Shown here in pieces: positions 1 through 11,221 of a stretch of DNA of 64,000 nucleotides. The notes under the pieces were generated by a model that made no database searches, was not told where the DNA came from, and saw only the letters and a program-made list of their open reading frames with translations. This DNA is from Plumapathes pennacea (Eukaryota > Cnidaria > Anthozoa > Antipatharia > Myriopathidae). The DNA is taken from positions 2,724,501-2,788,500 of the forward strand of contig OZ038468.1 in NCBI GenBank assembly GCA_964036295.1, given 5' to 3'. The translations under genes and the position numbers were made by a program. The first letter of the stretch is position 1, and the number at the start of each line of letters is the position of its first letter.

Positions 1-1740
1 GCCAATTGGGGAATCTAAACGGTGACCACGTCCGCTTAATAGAGGTGACCACTTAATAGAGGTTTGACAGTAATTTGTCTCATTTTCATAAAAAAAAAAT
101 TACTTGGAGCATGTGGTAATTATACAAGTGCTTGCAAGTGCCAGTCCCATGACTGCAAAAAACTCAGAACAATTGCACTTTCATTTAGGTGGTCCATTAC
201 ATGATGCTCAGTATCATAATACATCAATACTCAATGCATATTTGAAGAGGGTAATACATTTTTTATAAGCGCTATTGTAATTTAACCCTTTCACTCCTAA
301 ACTCAAAATGCAGATTCTTGAGAAAATTAAGGTTGGTCAATCTTTGGAGTAAAAGGGTTAAAGAGACATCTTTTCAATACTTTGTAGTGAAATGTTTAAC
401 CCTTTCAAGATTAAAAAGCAGATTCTTTCAACCTTTCAAGAAGAAAATATATCAGTGATTTAGTGAGAATTCATAGTTATCTGAGCAAGCCATCAAAAGC
501 CAAGTTCTCCTTACTAGGATACTATATATTTCTAGTGAGAAACTGAAGGAGAAAGTTAAAGTTGATCAAGTTTAAAGAAGCATCTATTCAATACTTTGCA
601 GTGAAATGTTTAATGCCTCACAAGGAATACAAGCAGAAGCTCATTGCAAAGATGAAGCTGACACAAAACACCCATATATCCAAGAAGCAAATTGGTAATG
701 AAGTATGTATTGGTAATGATTGCAAACAGGCTCTCTAGACCCAGAATAGGATTGAGGCCGAAAGCAGGGGAAAGGAAGAGAAAAAGAGGCTCTCCACAAG
801 AAGGAAGGACTGCTCCCATGTAAGAAGAATAATTTGAAAGGACAGGTGCTTCCACAAGGAATATGCTGCCAGAAAATAGAGTTCTTTCAAGAAAAATTGC
901 CAGACAGAGCAATCAAGTTTGAAAAGATTCTGAAATTATATTGGCAGCAAAAACTATAATAATTATTGGGAATACAGAAGGTTCTTAATCCTTTAACTCC
1001 CAAGCTCAAAATACAAATTCTGCAAACAATAAAGTAAGAAAATGTATGAGTGATGAAAAGAGAAATTATGTTTTAATCAGCTGACATTTGAGCAAGGTAT
1101 CAAATGTCAAATTCTCTACTGTACAATATATCTCTGGTGGGAGACTGAAAATAGAAAATTGAAGTTGATCACTCTTGGGAGTGAAAGGGCTTTGATAGAT
1201 TGACCGTATAACATTGAAAACTGATTATGTTTACTGATTATTTCATGTGGAATGTGATCAGATAAGTCAATAGAATGGCACAGATTGAATGATTTCATAG
1301 GTTCTTACAAAAAGACCTGTGAAAACGAAGACCTAAGACCCAAAAACTAAGACCCACCTAAAACTCTCGTGAGACTGCTTATAGAAGCCTGCGCTGTGTT
1401 CTGTTACCTTGTGTGAGTGTTTGCTTGATTGTTCTTTTGTTTACACGAGGGTTATAGTTTTCATAAAATCCACTTTGTTTTTGTAAGACTAAGACCCTAT
1501 CGCAATTTAGCCATAACAAGCATATTTGTTGCTGTATTGAACATTGGAGTGCATAAGTTGAGAGGAGGTGTCTGTTTGATTCCATGTGAATTTAAACAGT
1601 CAGAGGATCTTTTTCATAAAATCCACTTTGATTTCGTAAAACTAAGACCCTATCACAATTTAGCCATAAATAAATAAATAATGAAATATATAACAACTTC
1701 ATTGAAGTGTCAAATCTTCTAGCAGACTACATGTAGTCTA
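1..1740. other. Repeat-rich stretch with no supportable gene
   Basis: No convincing coding exon is visible. The first 70 bases look like the end of a dispersed repeat (the phrase 'taatagaggt' occurs twice). From about 290 to 620 there are several copies of a 'ccctttcactcc'-type repeat edge. Between about 1,320 and 1,675 a phrase meaning 'aaaatccactttg..tcgtaa..ctaagaccctatc..aatttagccataa' occurs twice about 160 bases apart, so it is a short direct repeat. Confidence 0.5.
989..1190. mobile_element. MITE-like repeat, CCCTTTCACTCC family
   Basis: The ends are inverted: ctttaactcccaag at the left and cttgggagtgaaag at the right. The inside (about 200 bp) carries phrases such as aaaatgtatgagtgatg and gagcaag.tatcaa. 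The same phrases recur at 61.68-61.81 kb and 62.46-62.80 kb, so this is a dispersed non-autonomous element. No transposase is encoded. Confidence 0.6.
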
Positions 1741-1744
1741 CTAA

Positions 1745-2052
1745 TCGGGGACACTTCCACCGTTTGAAGTGGTAGGGCACACACAACAGAGCGGGGCTCC
1801 AACTTAAGTGTGGCCGTTGCTGAGCACTTGAGGGTGGTCACTGCCAGAGATTTGGTTGCGCCCTCAGTGGTTCTTTTACGTCTCCGTGGTTCTTTTATCT
1901 AGAGACGGGACCGCCATTTTACGTGGTCATCTGAGCCACGAGTAGAGAACCAGGTTTTTACACCTCAAATTTCACTGCCTTGAGCGGGGATTGAACCCGC
2001 GCCCTTGGTATGCAAGGCGACTGTGCTAACCGCTAGGCCACTACAGCTCTCG
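1745..2052 (-). mobile_element. tRNA-derived SINE
   Basis: Read on the minus strand, the element starts near 2,052 with a tRNA-like head. An A-box-like tggcctagcgg is followed about 35 bases later by a perfect B box (ggttcaatccc) at about 1,984-1,994. A tRNA-unrelated body of roughly 230 bases runs on to about 1,745. A tRNA head plus a longer unrelated body is the classic layout of a SINE transcribed by RNA polymerase III. The body contains the words ggttctctactcgtgg and ttctttta twice. Confidence 0.75.
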
Positions 2053-2441
2053 TAACGAACATATCTGCTGCCGTGTTCCGACTATGGCAAACGATAGAAC
2101 GAATAAAGTCGAGCGGAAGTGTCTCTTTGAATTCATGCATTTGTTAAATATTATTGTATGCTGATCGAGTCATGCATATTAGAAATAATAGTCAGAATAA
2201 CTGCAGAATTGAGTAGAAAACAGTAGCAGTTAATGTTATGACGATGTGCATGGGTGTACTTGTCAGTGTTACTTGTAAGCTGACCACTTTGGATTTTGGT
2301 GAATTAGGGACGGAGAGATCGCTGGAACAATTTTACCGTACACTATATGACGCAAATAATAAAAGTGACGCTGGTCTTGTCTGGCGTTAACTCAGAGGTG
2401 TAATTTCCTATTCATTTAAGTTTAAAGTTGACAGAGATAAC

Positions 2442-2483
2442 ATGGCGGTGAAAAGGCCGAACGCAGTACTTCAGAAGTTAAAG
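2442..2483 (+). CDS. Candidate first coding exon (14 codons)
   Basis: An ATG in a good context (aacATGG) opens MAVKRPNAVLQKLK and meets a donor-like AAG|gtatag. The surrounding 2.3-2.85 kb is less AT-rich. It holds GGAA-core sites resembling ETS sites at about 2,798 and 2,826, as many invertebrate promoters do. A minus-strand ATG (2,697-2,699, MAAGVEVF...) lies 215 bases away, so a divergent promoter is possible. I found no second exon, so this is only a candidate. Confidence 0.2.
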
Positions 2484-2867
2484 GTATAGGAATAGGAAAT
2501 CAAAACACTCACCCGCACTTAATTTGATAGAAATTCCTCTGGTTTCGACGACGTTATTGTCTTTTCCATGCTTCCTCGGCACAAATAGGCAAACACTGTT
2601 CTGCAGGCTGATTGAGCTTTGTGTGCAGAAATCTTCAAACGTGGAACACCTTTAACGCCACGAAAATCCATAAGAAAACACTTCAACTCCAGCCGCCATG
2701 TTTTTCTTCAAGAGGTAAACCGCTGAACGTTACTCATCGGGCACTCAATCTGTTCCCAGACTCTTTTCCCTACCCGAGGTAGAGCCTGGGAATAAGACCC
2801 GGAAGTCAACACGCACCTGGGTAAGCGGAAGTGCTTCCATTGTTCTGCGTCTGCATTTGCACGTGCT

Positions 2868-3440
2868 TTTTAAATTAAGCCCTGGTCAAAAAGTACTGCC
2901 AACCCCAGTCACCTCATGCCAACTTTGCGAGTTGGCCGGCTCGGGTCGGCCAGTTGACATGAATTGACTCGAGTTGGTTCAAATTTGATCGAGCTCAAAA
3001 ATTTAGCCAAGTCAAGCAAAGGTCAACGCAAGGTGGTTGCGTCAGCTTTTGTTGTTGCATATGAATGGTTTACTTGCGGCTTAGTTTGAGTTGGCTCGAC
3101 TTGAAAGCACCGTTTGGCCACCAGCGCGCAAGTTCAGTGATTTGCAAACTTGGCTGGAGCAGTACCATTTGGTCAGGGCTTAATTTTAAAGAGCTAGTTA
3201 AAATGATCGTGGCAATGGTGGAATTAAAAGTATGTATCACAGTAATGAGATTCATTTTGGTTGATTTTTAAAATTCAACTACTAAACTGGCCCAAGTATT
3301 ACTGTACAGAAAAACGCGTTTGAATTCAGTGCAAAAAAAAAAGCATCAAACACAAAAACATAAAAGTTTAAACACTTTGAGAAAAAGAAAAGTTTCATAT
3401 GGCTAAACTATCGCACTTTAAAATCGACTATAATATTGTC
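2868..3440. repeat. Segment A of the TRIM duplication unit, outlying copy
   Basis: About 570 bases starting 'tttttaaattaagccctgg' closely match 23,482-24,060 and 41,005-41,590, which lie just upstream of TRIM copies 2 and 4. The inside is rich in the words gagttggctcga and ccaactttgcgag. This copy is separated from any TRIM gene and belongs to a decayed outlying unit ('unit 0') together with the segment at 4,219-4,545. Confidence 0.85.
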
Positions 3441-4218
3441 ATTGTCAATGGCTTGTCACCATTTTTTTTACATTTTTTAAGCTCGCGTTCAGCACGAAGT
3501 GCTGAAAAGCGAAGCTTCATGCGATCCAGCCAACTGGAATGTGTCCCGGTGCTGTCAACAATGGATTCCAAATATGGAAGTCGTTCTGTTCCCAATTTGG
3601 GCAGTATCAATATTACCGACAACGCAACAAAATCGAGAACGCGATCGTCGAAGTAGTTTTTGCTGTGGCATTTCTAAGCTTCCAAACCTATTTCAGTTAA
3701 GACTGTGTCAGTCAGTCAGTCAGTCCGTCATGCTTTGTCAACAATTGCCTTTGAAATTTGAGCATCAGCGAATACGCATGAAGAAACGAAGAGATGAGAA
3801 GACGTTTTCTGGAGTTATTTTGATTGTTATCATTGTATTCCTGAATTACCAGTAGATCTGTTGCACTTCAGAACCATTATCACAGAGGTTTGAGTAAATT
3901 CTCGGTTTGACAAGCGTAAGTCAAAGTTGAAAGACCCGTGACCACTGACAGCCCTGATCGCGATCGAGCAATGAAAAATGCTGTAGAGAATTGAGGGAAG
4001 AAGAATTCGAAAATGAATTTGACCAAAACCGCAAGTAATGTCAACAAGTTATCAGATTTCATTTAAACTTATTCGACTTGAAACTCAGCCAAAAGAAGAA
4101 AGGCGTGTTTTCTTTAAGCACGTATTTAGCTTGAATGCAGCCCAGGCTGGAGTATCATGGCCTCTGATGAATATGTAGATGTTGAACATAAGCTGTGCAT
4201 GACATGAGTAATGAAGTC
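3441..4218. other. Non-coding stretch between the two outlying segments
   Basis: A 118-codon plus-strand frame (3,499-3,855) is open but has no recognisable domain and no matching frame in the other duplication units. I do not call it a gene. A short CAGT run is at about 3,710-3,725. Nothing else stands out. Confidence 0.4.
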
Positions 4219-4545
4219 ACGGATAGACTTTTTTCAGTGCGACTCCGGAAGGTCTCCTTCCGGTTCAAAGATTTGGACTCGGTGAAGAATTTTAAATTCT
4301 CCCATTTCGAGCGTCTAAGTTTTATAATCTACCGCCTCGTAAATGAGGGTTCTCAAAACTAAGACTAAATCGAATACGCGGTTCAGCAAAAGTGGAGGCC
4401 CGCGGAAATGGATGCGACCTTCCACATACCTAAAATTGAGCAATTTTTACGATGTGGCCTTGAGCCAGTTCTATTAAATACCCACTCCCGCAAAAGCACT
4501 TTTTACAAATTCGCGAACCTACAGCTGCCTTGCTGCTTTGATTTG
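4219..4545 (+). repeat. Segment B of the TRIM duplication unit, outlying copy
   Basis: This matches 13,803-14,125 and 24,676-25,000, from 'cagtgcgactccggaaggtc' onward. All three copies contain an open frame that begins MDATFHIPKIEQFLRCGLEP. Here the frame starts at 4,408 and is 60 codons long because the 170-bp satellite replaces its 3' part. The peptide is not recognised. Three nearly unchanged copies show shared descent, but they do not prove that it is translated. Confidence 0.8.
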
Positions 4546-6030
4546 GTCTCTGAATCCTACTTAAATGCAGAAAGTAGGATCTTGAGGTAGTAACTGATAG
4601 TAATCTGCCCTTTGAATTTGAAAATACGTTTTAATCTTGGAGAAATTAACGGTCAAAGTTGGAGTTAGTTAAGGTTAGTCCCAGGCTCCTAGGGTTTTAA
4701 ACCAAAATTTTTTTGGTCTCTGAATCCTACTTAAATGCAGAAAGTAGGATCTTGAGGTAGTAACTGATAGTAATCTGCCCTTTGAATTTGAAAATAAGCT
4801 TCAATCTTCGAGAAATTAACGGTCAAAGTTGGAGTTAGTTAAGGTTAGTCCCAGGCTCCTAGGGTTTTAAACCAAAATTTTTTTGGTCTGTGAATCCAAC
4901 TTAAATGCAGGAAGTAGGATCTTGAGGTAGTAACTGATAGTAATCTGCCCTTTGAATTAGAAAATAAGTTTCAATCTTGGAGAAATTAACGGTCAAAATT
5001 GGAGTTAGTTAAGGTTAAGTCCCAGGCTCCTAGGTTTTTAAACCAAAAATTTTTGGTCTCTGAATCCAACTTAAATGCAGAAAGTAGGATCTTGAGGTAG
5101 TAACTGATAGTAATCTGCCCTTTGAATTTGAAAATAAGTTTCAATCTTGGACAAATTAACGGTCAAAGTTGGAGTTAGTTAGGGTTAGTCCCAGGCTCCT
5201 AGGGTTTCAAACCAAAATTTTTTTGGTCTCTGAATCCAACTTAAATGCAGAATATAGGCTCTTGAGATAGTAATTGATAGTAATCTGCCCTTTGAATTGG
5301 AAAATAAGTTTTAATCTTGGAGAAATTAACGGTCAAAATTGGAGTTAGTTAAGGTTAAGTCCCAGGCTCCTAGGTTTTTAAACCAAAAATTTTTGGTCTC
5401 TGAATCCAACTTAAATGCAGAAAGTAGGATCTTGAGGTTGTAACTGATAGTAATCTGCCCTTTGAATTTGAAAATAAGTTTCAATCTTGGAGAAATTAAC
5501 GGTCAAAGTTGGAGTTAGTTAGGGTTAGTCCCAGGCTCCTAGGGTTTTAAACCAAAATTTTTTTGGTCTCTGAATCCAACTTAAATGCAGAATATAGGCT
5601 CTTGAGATAGTAATTGATAGTAATCTGCCCTTTGAATTGGAAAATAAGTTTTAATCTTGGAGAAATTAACGGTCAAAATTGGAGTTAGTTAAGGTTAAGT
5701 CCCAGGCTCCTAGGTTTTTAAACCAAAAATTTTTGGTCTCTGAATCCAACTTAAATGCAGAAAGTAGGATCTTGAGGTTGTAACTGATAGTAATCTGCCC
5801 TTTGAATTTGAAAATAAGTTTCAATCTTGGAGAAATTAACGGTCAAAGTTGGAGTTAGTTAGGGTTAGTCCCAGGCTCCTAGGGTTTTAAACCAAAATTT
5901 TTTTGGTCTCTGAATCCAACTTAAATGCAGAATATAGGCTCTTGAGATAGTAATTGATAGTAATCTGCCCTTTGAATTGGAAAATAAGTTTTAATCTTGG
6001 AGAAATTAACGGTCAAAGTTGGAGTTAGTT
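4544..6030. repeat. Tandem satellite array, 170/171-bp monomer, nine copies
   Basis: The word 'ggtct.tgaatcc' recurs at about 4,544, 4,714, 4,884, 5,055, 5,225, 5,396, 5,566, 5,737 and 5,907, giving a period of 170 or 171 bases. Each monomer contains cttgagrtwgtaa, ctgccctttgaatt, attaacggtcaaa, gttagttagggttagtccc and a run of t. Monomers 5, 7 and 9 share 'aatataggctcttgagatag', while 6 and 8 share 'aaagtaggatcttgaggttg'. The 3' part is therefore a 341-bp dimer repeated about 2.5 times. Confidence 0.95.
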
Positions 6031-6300
6031 TATTCCCTTGCTAGACTCGTCTTTCGGGCATGCGCGTAAGACATCGAGGAGGGTCTGGGTGCGAGATTGG
6101 CAACAACACCGCGGCAAAACGTCTGCACATGTGTTGGTGTTTTCAGTTCCGGTGGACCTTCCCGGCAAGGAAAAAGCTGGTGGGAGGTGAAAATTCCGCA
6201 ACATTCAAACGCACTTTGCAGCCGCAAACAATCAGCGTTAAAAAAACACAGGCATGAATTTGCAGGATCAGTAAAATGGTGGCAGCAATTTTAAAATACT

Positions 6301-6330
6301 GTAGGTTGGGGGGGGGGGGGGGGGGGGTGG
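6301..6330. repeat. Poly-G tract
   Basis: About 22 consecutive G follow ggttg. Similar homopolymers lie at 9,353-9,386 (C), 11,681-11,699 (C) and 55,050-55,073 (G). Confidence 0.9.
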
Positions 6331-6498
6331 AAGTCAAGCCTATAATTATCTGCCCCGACCCCTGCAAACAGAAAGGGGATGTCACTCGATATTCTCAGAG
6401 TACGAGTGTTTTGAAATGTTAAACAAACTAGCATCACAAGGCATCATTCACCATAACCAGCCACATGCATTCACTGCTTTATTATTCACCATCATTGG

Positions 6499-6503
<5 letters not shown>

Positions 6504-6556
<53 letters not shown>
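6504..6556. repeat. (TAA)n microsatellite
   Basis: About 18 TAA/AAT units. Open frames read through it are poly-Asn and are not genes. Confidence 0.95.
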
Positions 6557-6558
<2 letters not shown>

Positions 6559-7025
6559 TAATTTTTGTATATTTTTTAACCTGGAACAAGACTTCTTATA
6601 TACATGTAAATTGCCAACATTTGCAGGAATTTAGATACAATACAGCAATATTGCTGTCAATTTTACAAAATCTAGGTCGATAATTTTATTGAATTATATC
6701 TCAAAATTTCTAAATGTAATATTATCTAAAAATGTAAAACAAAGCAACAAGAATTATTCATCTAAATGATCATCAGCATAGAGCTGTTTTCGGATGACAG
6801 TACAAATAACCAAGTGATTGCTTACATTGGCTTTGCATTTGCTACGCTTTCCAAAAAAATGGTCAAAAACAAGTTCACTAAACAGCAACAATCCTGGTCA
6901 ATCAAGAGCAAAAACATTGATTGCATTATTCTCCACACAAGAAAGTAATATTGTTTTCAGTCTTTTCACATTGCTGATTGGTTTCTTCTTCATCATAAGA
7001 TAACAATATTATTCGCCGAAGTGGG

Positions 7026-7088
7026 GGTGAATAGCAGTGGATATTTACCGAGCCATTTCGGCAAGGTAAATATCCACCGCTATTCACC
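7026..7088. repeat. Short near-perfect hairpin
   Basis: The arms ggtgaatagcagtggatattt.. (7,026-7,049) and ..aaatatccaccgctattcacc (7,065-7,088) pair over 24 bases with one mismatch and a 15-base loop. Flanking 'attcgccgaagtg' and 'cactgaggcgaat' extend the symmetry imperfectly. This looks like a foldback MITE core. Confidence 0.8.
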
Positions 7089-7111
7089 GACACTGAGGCG
7101 AATAATTGTTT

Positions 7112-7306
7112 TAGTATATACCACACAAGTTTAATAGCAAACTCCCAAATAGGTTTTTTTTTCCGACAAAAGTGGACAAAAATTGGGTTCGTGCGCCATT
7201 TTGTTTTACCGGAAGCCGCCAGGAGGTGAATAGTACTTGATATTCCGAGATTGCGGAGCCAATCAGAGTGCGCGAAAAGCACGATTCACTTGTGTGGTAT
7301 ATACTA
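7112..7306. mobile_element. MITE with perfect 19-bp terminal inverted repeats
   Basis: The left end tagtatataccacacaagt (7,112-7,130) is the exact reverse complement of the right end (7,288-7,306). The element is 195 bp long and encodes no transposase. It directly abuts the hairpin at 7,026-7,088, and both may be parts of one larger element. Confidence 0.75.
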
Positions 7307-7504
7307 ATTCTGATTAGTTGAAAAACATGGTTAAGCCTCTGTGATCGGTTGGGTACTTGCTTTGGTTTTGGTTTTTTGACAGTCATCAAAAAATTATTAA
7401 ACTGCTGCATAACAATTTGCAATAAATAAACCTGCATTTGCTGATACTGTATCACATCCATGAATATATATTGATTGACTTGACTTTATAACTTGAGTTG
7501 GTAA

Positions 7505-9353
7505 TCAGAAGTAGTTCTTATCTTCTGGTTGTTCAATTGACAGTGTAAATGCATTGTCTTTCCATTCTTGTACAAAGCTCCCTAAAAGGGGGATGACAGA
7601 CATTGCATTAAGACACAAACATCAAATGTAAAAAAAAAAATGCATTTTTGGCAAATGACACTGAAACTAAACTTTCTTATGCTAACAGTTAACTTCTAAA
7701 GTTTTCCTTATTATGTTAGTGTACGTCAAACAACTCTTTGTACATAACATTATTACTCACATTAGCTATGTTGTTTATGCAGAAATAGTATACATTGCAA
7801 CCAAATATCAAAATCTATGGCTATGATTTGCAAAATATCAAAGAATTGCCTCCCTCTTGGTTTTTGAATTATTTTTACAATATTTATAACTTTTTCCCAT
7901 GTTTTTTTTTTATCTGTCTGTTTGTTGCTTCTCTAATATATATAACTAACTGAACTGTACAGTTTATGCAAAAGTGAATATTACAAACTAACAAAGTCTA
8001 ATTTACCTGGAAACATGATCACAGTGCACAGTATGACAATCCCAGCTAGTAGAATGCAGAGGGGTAAATATACACTTGTCCACACACTTCCAAGCTTGGC
8101 CCTATAATGTCCGACTTAAAATAGATGCCTTTTGTACTTCCTCTTCACCAAGAAGTACTGGAAGGTGAGCCAGCCTCGTTCCACCTCAAAAGCCCAGTGC
8201 AAATCCTGGGATCTGCCTTTCAACAACAACAACAACAACAACAAACAAACAAAACAAACAAAACAAAAACAAAAACAAAATACATTAACAGTAATAAAAA
8301 CCTGAAGAACTCACTTAAACTTTCAAAAATGAGATTTGGGACATATGGACTGATCACTGAATATTAGCAATTTAATTTTTTTTTCCAACAAAAGGTGAGC
8401 TTGTAGTTAATTTTGTTTCAACTATACATATCACCCACCTGATACAAAACTCCAGGAAAGTAGGAAGTCATTGCAGCCTTGTGCTCAGGAAATTACTGTT
8501 TGAAAAACTTTGAAGTCTGTGGAATAAAATAATGGACTAGTCAAGTAGGACATCACTGCAGCCTTGTCAAATAAATTATGCCAAGTAAACAACTGTTTAA
8601 ACACTCTGAAGTCTGTGGAATAACATAGTAGACTAAGTCAAGTGAATTTTTGTGAGGTACGTCTTGGTATATAACAAACTATGTACAACTTCAAAATTTG
8701 GCACATGAGATATTTTCATGATTAACATCACCCACCTGATACAAAACTCCAGGAAAGTAGGAAGTCACTGCAGCCTTGTGCTCAGGAAATTACTGCTTGA
8801 AAAACTCTGAAGGCTGTGGAATAAAATAATGGACTAGTCAAGTGGATTTTATGGATACACTGGTATTCAAACTATGTGGGGTACGTGCAAAGACCTCAAC
8901 AGAAATTTAACAGCCCCATGGGTACCACCCTTCTCAGCATGCATTAACAATCTATCAAATCTATCAGAGATCCATTACAGTCCTCAGCAAACAGGCCTAC
9001 CAACTCTGAAAGTGACTTAGTTCACAACTCAACGCCCCCTGATTTTTTCTTTTTTATTCACTGGGGGGAGGGGGTACTCCTCAAAATTTTGGGTGGGGGT
9101 GTGCCGCCTGGGACTGAAAACCCTTACCCTATTTCAGATCATAATTTGTAATTTTTGACCATATTTCAGACCAAAAAATGCGATTTTCAGCCCTATTTCA
9201 GACCAAAATTTGCAATTTTCATTCCTATTTCAGACCAAATAACAAGTCTCCAACCTATTCCAGACTAAAGGTTAAAATTGATACCCTATTTCAGACTAAA
9301 ATGCTGAAAATGATACCCTTTGGGGTGGCACATACCTATATGGGAGTATCACC

Positions 9354-9386
<33 letters not shown>

Positions 9387-9544
9387 TTGGGCCATGCCCA
9401 ATATTCTGCCTGGCCCCGAAGCATGCTGAAGATGCGAATTTTGGGTGACGGTAGTTCGAAATTTAGACTTACCTTCCACAAGTTCCTCTCTTTACTTCAA
9501 CCATCATCTGAAGGGCAAGGCCAACACAGCTTTCAACAGCGTCT
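7505..9544 (-). CDS. 3' exons of a membrane-protein gene (80 C-terminal residues seen)
   Basis: Three minus-strand exons splice in consistent phase: 9,544-9,473, 8,101-8,007 and 7,581-7,505, each with AG acceptors and GT donors (gtaagt, gtaaat). They read ..DAVESCVGLALQMMVEVKRG.., then AKLGSVWTSV followed by a strongly hydrophobic stretch (YLPLCILLAGIVILCTVIMF), then GSFVQEWKDNAFTLSIEQPE and DKNYF-stop. The protein therefore ends with one transmembrane helix and a tail of about 25 residues. A phase match at both junctions (1+2 and 2+1 nucleotides) makes chance unlikely. I could not find earlier exons between 9,545 and 13,000 and do not recognise the family. The topology (luminal body, single C-terminal anchor) is inferred. 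The intron between the first two exons holds repeats, including an (AAC)n tract at 8,221-8,245. Confidence 0.6.
8430..8846. repeat. Intronic direct repeat
   Basis: The phrase starting 'atcacccacctgatacaaaa' and running about 120 bases occurs at about 8,430 and again at about 8,726, with a shorter related copy at 8,550-8,645 (cactgcagccttg, gaagtctgtggaata). It lies in the intron of the membrane-protein gene. Confidence 0.8.
9058..9427. mobile_element. Dispersed element with CCCTATTTCAGACC internal repeats, copy 1
   Basis: It opens with ggggggagggggtactcctc and closes with tatatgggagtatcacc plus a poly-C tract, so the edges are roughly inverted. The inside consists of repeated 'ccctatttcagaccaaaa' units of about 25-30 bases. 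The same plan recurs at 11,222-11,702 and 39,603-39,998. No protein is encoded. The family is not known to me by name. Confidence 0.75.
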
Positions 9545-9599
9545 CTGTTTAAATAGAAATTCTCCCTTCTGGGAACTTGTCCCTTATTTATTCATTCCT

Positions 9600-9960
9600 T
9601 CAATTTATTGAATTTAGTAATTCATTTATTCATTATATGAATAATTAATCAATTCATTTATTCATTATATGAATAAATGAATAATTAAATAAATGCATGC
9701 ATGAATGAATAAATCAATTCTGGCTGGCCCAATGGAATTATGGGTGTATGGTAATTTGAAATTTGGATTTGAATAAATCAATTCATTCACTTATACATTA
9801 TTTAATTATTCATTTTTTCTTTTGTTTTATTTTATCATTTATTCTTTTGTTCATTTCTTTACTTGTTATTCTTTATTCCTTTATTCATATATTAAAAAAT
9901 AAAATAAATAAAATAAATAAATAAATAAAATAAAATAAAATAAATAAATTTTAATCATTG
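9600..9960. other. AT-rich low-complexity stretch
   Basis: Repeated attcatttattcat and aataaataaa words with no coding signal. Confidence 0.7.
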
Positions 9961-10062
9961 GGTGTGTTGGGTTAGGTTATGGCGCCATGGTTAGGGTCAA
10001 GTAGTGTTAGGGTCAGCGTTACGGTTACTTAGGGTTATGGTTATGGGTTATGGGTTAGGAAT
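9958..10062. repeat. Degenerate telomere-like repeat
   Basis: Irregular ggttagg, gttaggg and ggttatgg words (for example tagggttatggttatgggtt) over about 100 bases resemble a decayed (TTAGGG)n tract. It is too irregular to be a functional telomere. Confidence 0.45.
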
Positions 10063-10245
10063 GGGACATCCTGTCGGGGGAGGGGGCCTGGGATGGTGGA
10101 AGTACACCAAGGGAGGTGACGGTTGCACAACCACGTTCACGGTCATCCCAGGCCCCCTCTCCCACCCCTCCCCTCAAATCCCATCCCTCCCAAATCACCT
10201 GTACAATCCAGTCCCTATCCACCTACCCTCCGACCAACAGCCAAC

Positions 10246-10826
10246 CCCACTGAAGGAGGAAGAATGCAGATGAATATCAGCAAGGAGATAGACAGGAAGA
10301 GAGTCAAAACAGGGCCCTGAGGGGGCCGTGGGTGCATTGCCTCCCCTCTGATGAGTTGTAGGAGTAAGATGAGAAAGTTAGGGCTAGAATGGGGAGAATT
10401 GGCCAAAGCAGTGGTACGCATAACAACCCTCTCGACAAGTTAAATGGGTGGACCACCCCTCGGCAACGAGATCTGGAGCTGCAAGTAGTCCTTTGTAGAG
10501 GATGGCACCCTCCATCCGGAGTACAAGCAAATGCGACTTGGCGGCAGAGACCCCTCAAACAGAGGTGCCATCAATGTCGTTGAGGTCTATGTTGCCTGTA
10601 AGCCGACCAGTCTCGAGTCACCTGCCCATTCTTCTCATTTTGAGGATTGAAATGCGTACCACTGCTTTGGCCAATTCTCCCCATTCTAGTCCTAACTCTC
10701 CCACCTAACTCCTACAACTCACCAGAGGGAAAACAATGCGCCCACGGTCTCCTTAGAGTCCTGTTTCAAACCTCTTCCTGCCTATCCCTTTGCTAACATT
10801 CATCTGCACCCTTCCTCCTTCAGCAG
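10246..10826. mobile_element. Foldback element, about 172-bp inverted arms
   Basis: The left arm (about 10,246-10,420) and the reverse complement of 10,650-10,826 align end to end. Shared words include ctgaaggaggaa, gcagatgaat, gagttgtaggag, gaatggggagaattggccaa and agcagtggtacgcat. The loop of about 230 bases is unrelated. The arms differ at several sites, so the element is old. Open frames inside it are artefacts of the repeat. Confidence 0.8.
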
Positions 10827-10928
10827 AGTTGAATGATGGTCATCATCAGGTTGATGGAAGGCACACAATGATCATACAGGGGACGAGGGAATTGAGGGGA
10901 CTTAGAAGAAAAGAGAAAAATGGATGAT

Positions 10929-11094
10929 AATAAGAGAGCCTGGAACAGCATGCTGGAGGAATGTCCACAACAGTCTGCAGGAAGTCAGCCCAGAAGAGTC
11001 TGTCCGCAACAGTCTGGAGGAAGTCAGCCTGGAACACTCTGCAGCAGCTGGCTCAGGAGAACATCTGACTATAGTAGGGAGAACAGGAAACATG
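10929..11094 (+). other. Short 39-bp repeat ending in a strong donor; possible exon
   Basis: Words of the type caacagtctgSaggaagtcagcc recur about every 39 bases (three degenerate units). One plus-strand frame is open, reads NSLQEVSPEESVRNSLEEVS with an internal 13-residue repeat, and ends at AACATGAG|gtaaga. Another frame in the same strand is also open (MDDNKRAW..). With no neighbouring exon found, a minisatellite is as likely as an exon. Confidence 0.25.
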
Positions 11095-11221
11095 AGGTAA
11101 GAAAACAGTGTAAAATAATATTGTAATGGATGAAAATTGAGCATGGGTACTTACGAAAATAGTATATAATAGGGGATAATTACATTACATATTTTTTTTG
11201 TTCATGACAGTGCTACTGTGG

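Noticed and set aside
1978..2052. A genuine tRNA gene
   Set aside because: The A and B boxes are good, but the clover-leaf is imperfect and the sequence continues into a SINE body.
9958..10062. Internal telomere / chromosome-end fusion
   Set aside because: The TTAGGG-like words are too irregular and short, and a decayed or coincidental repeat is more likely.
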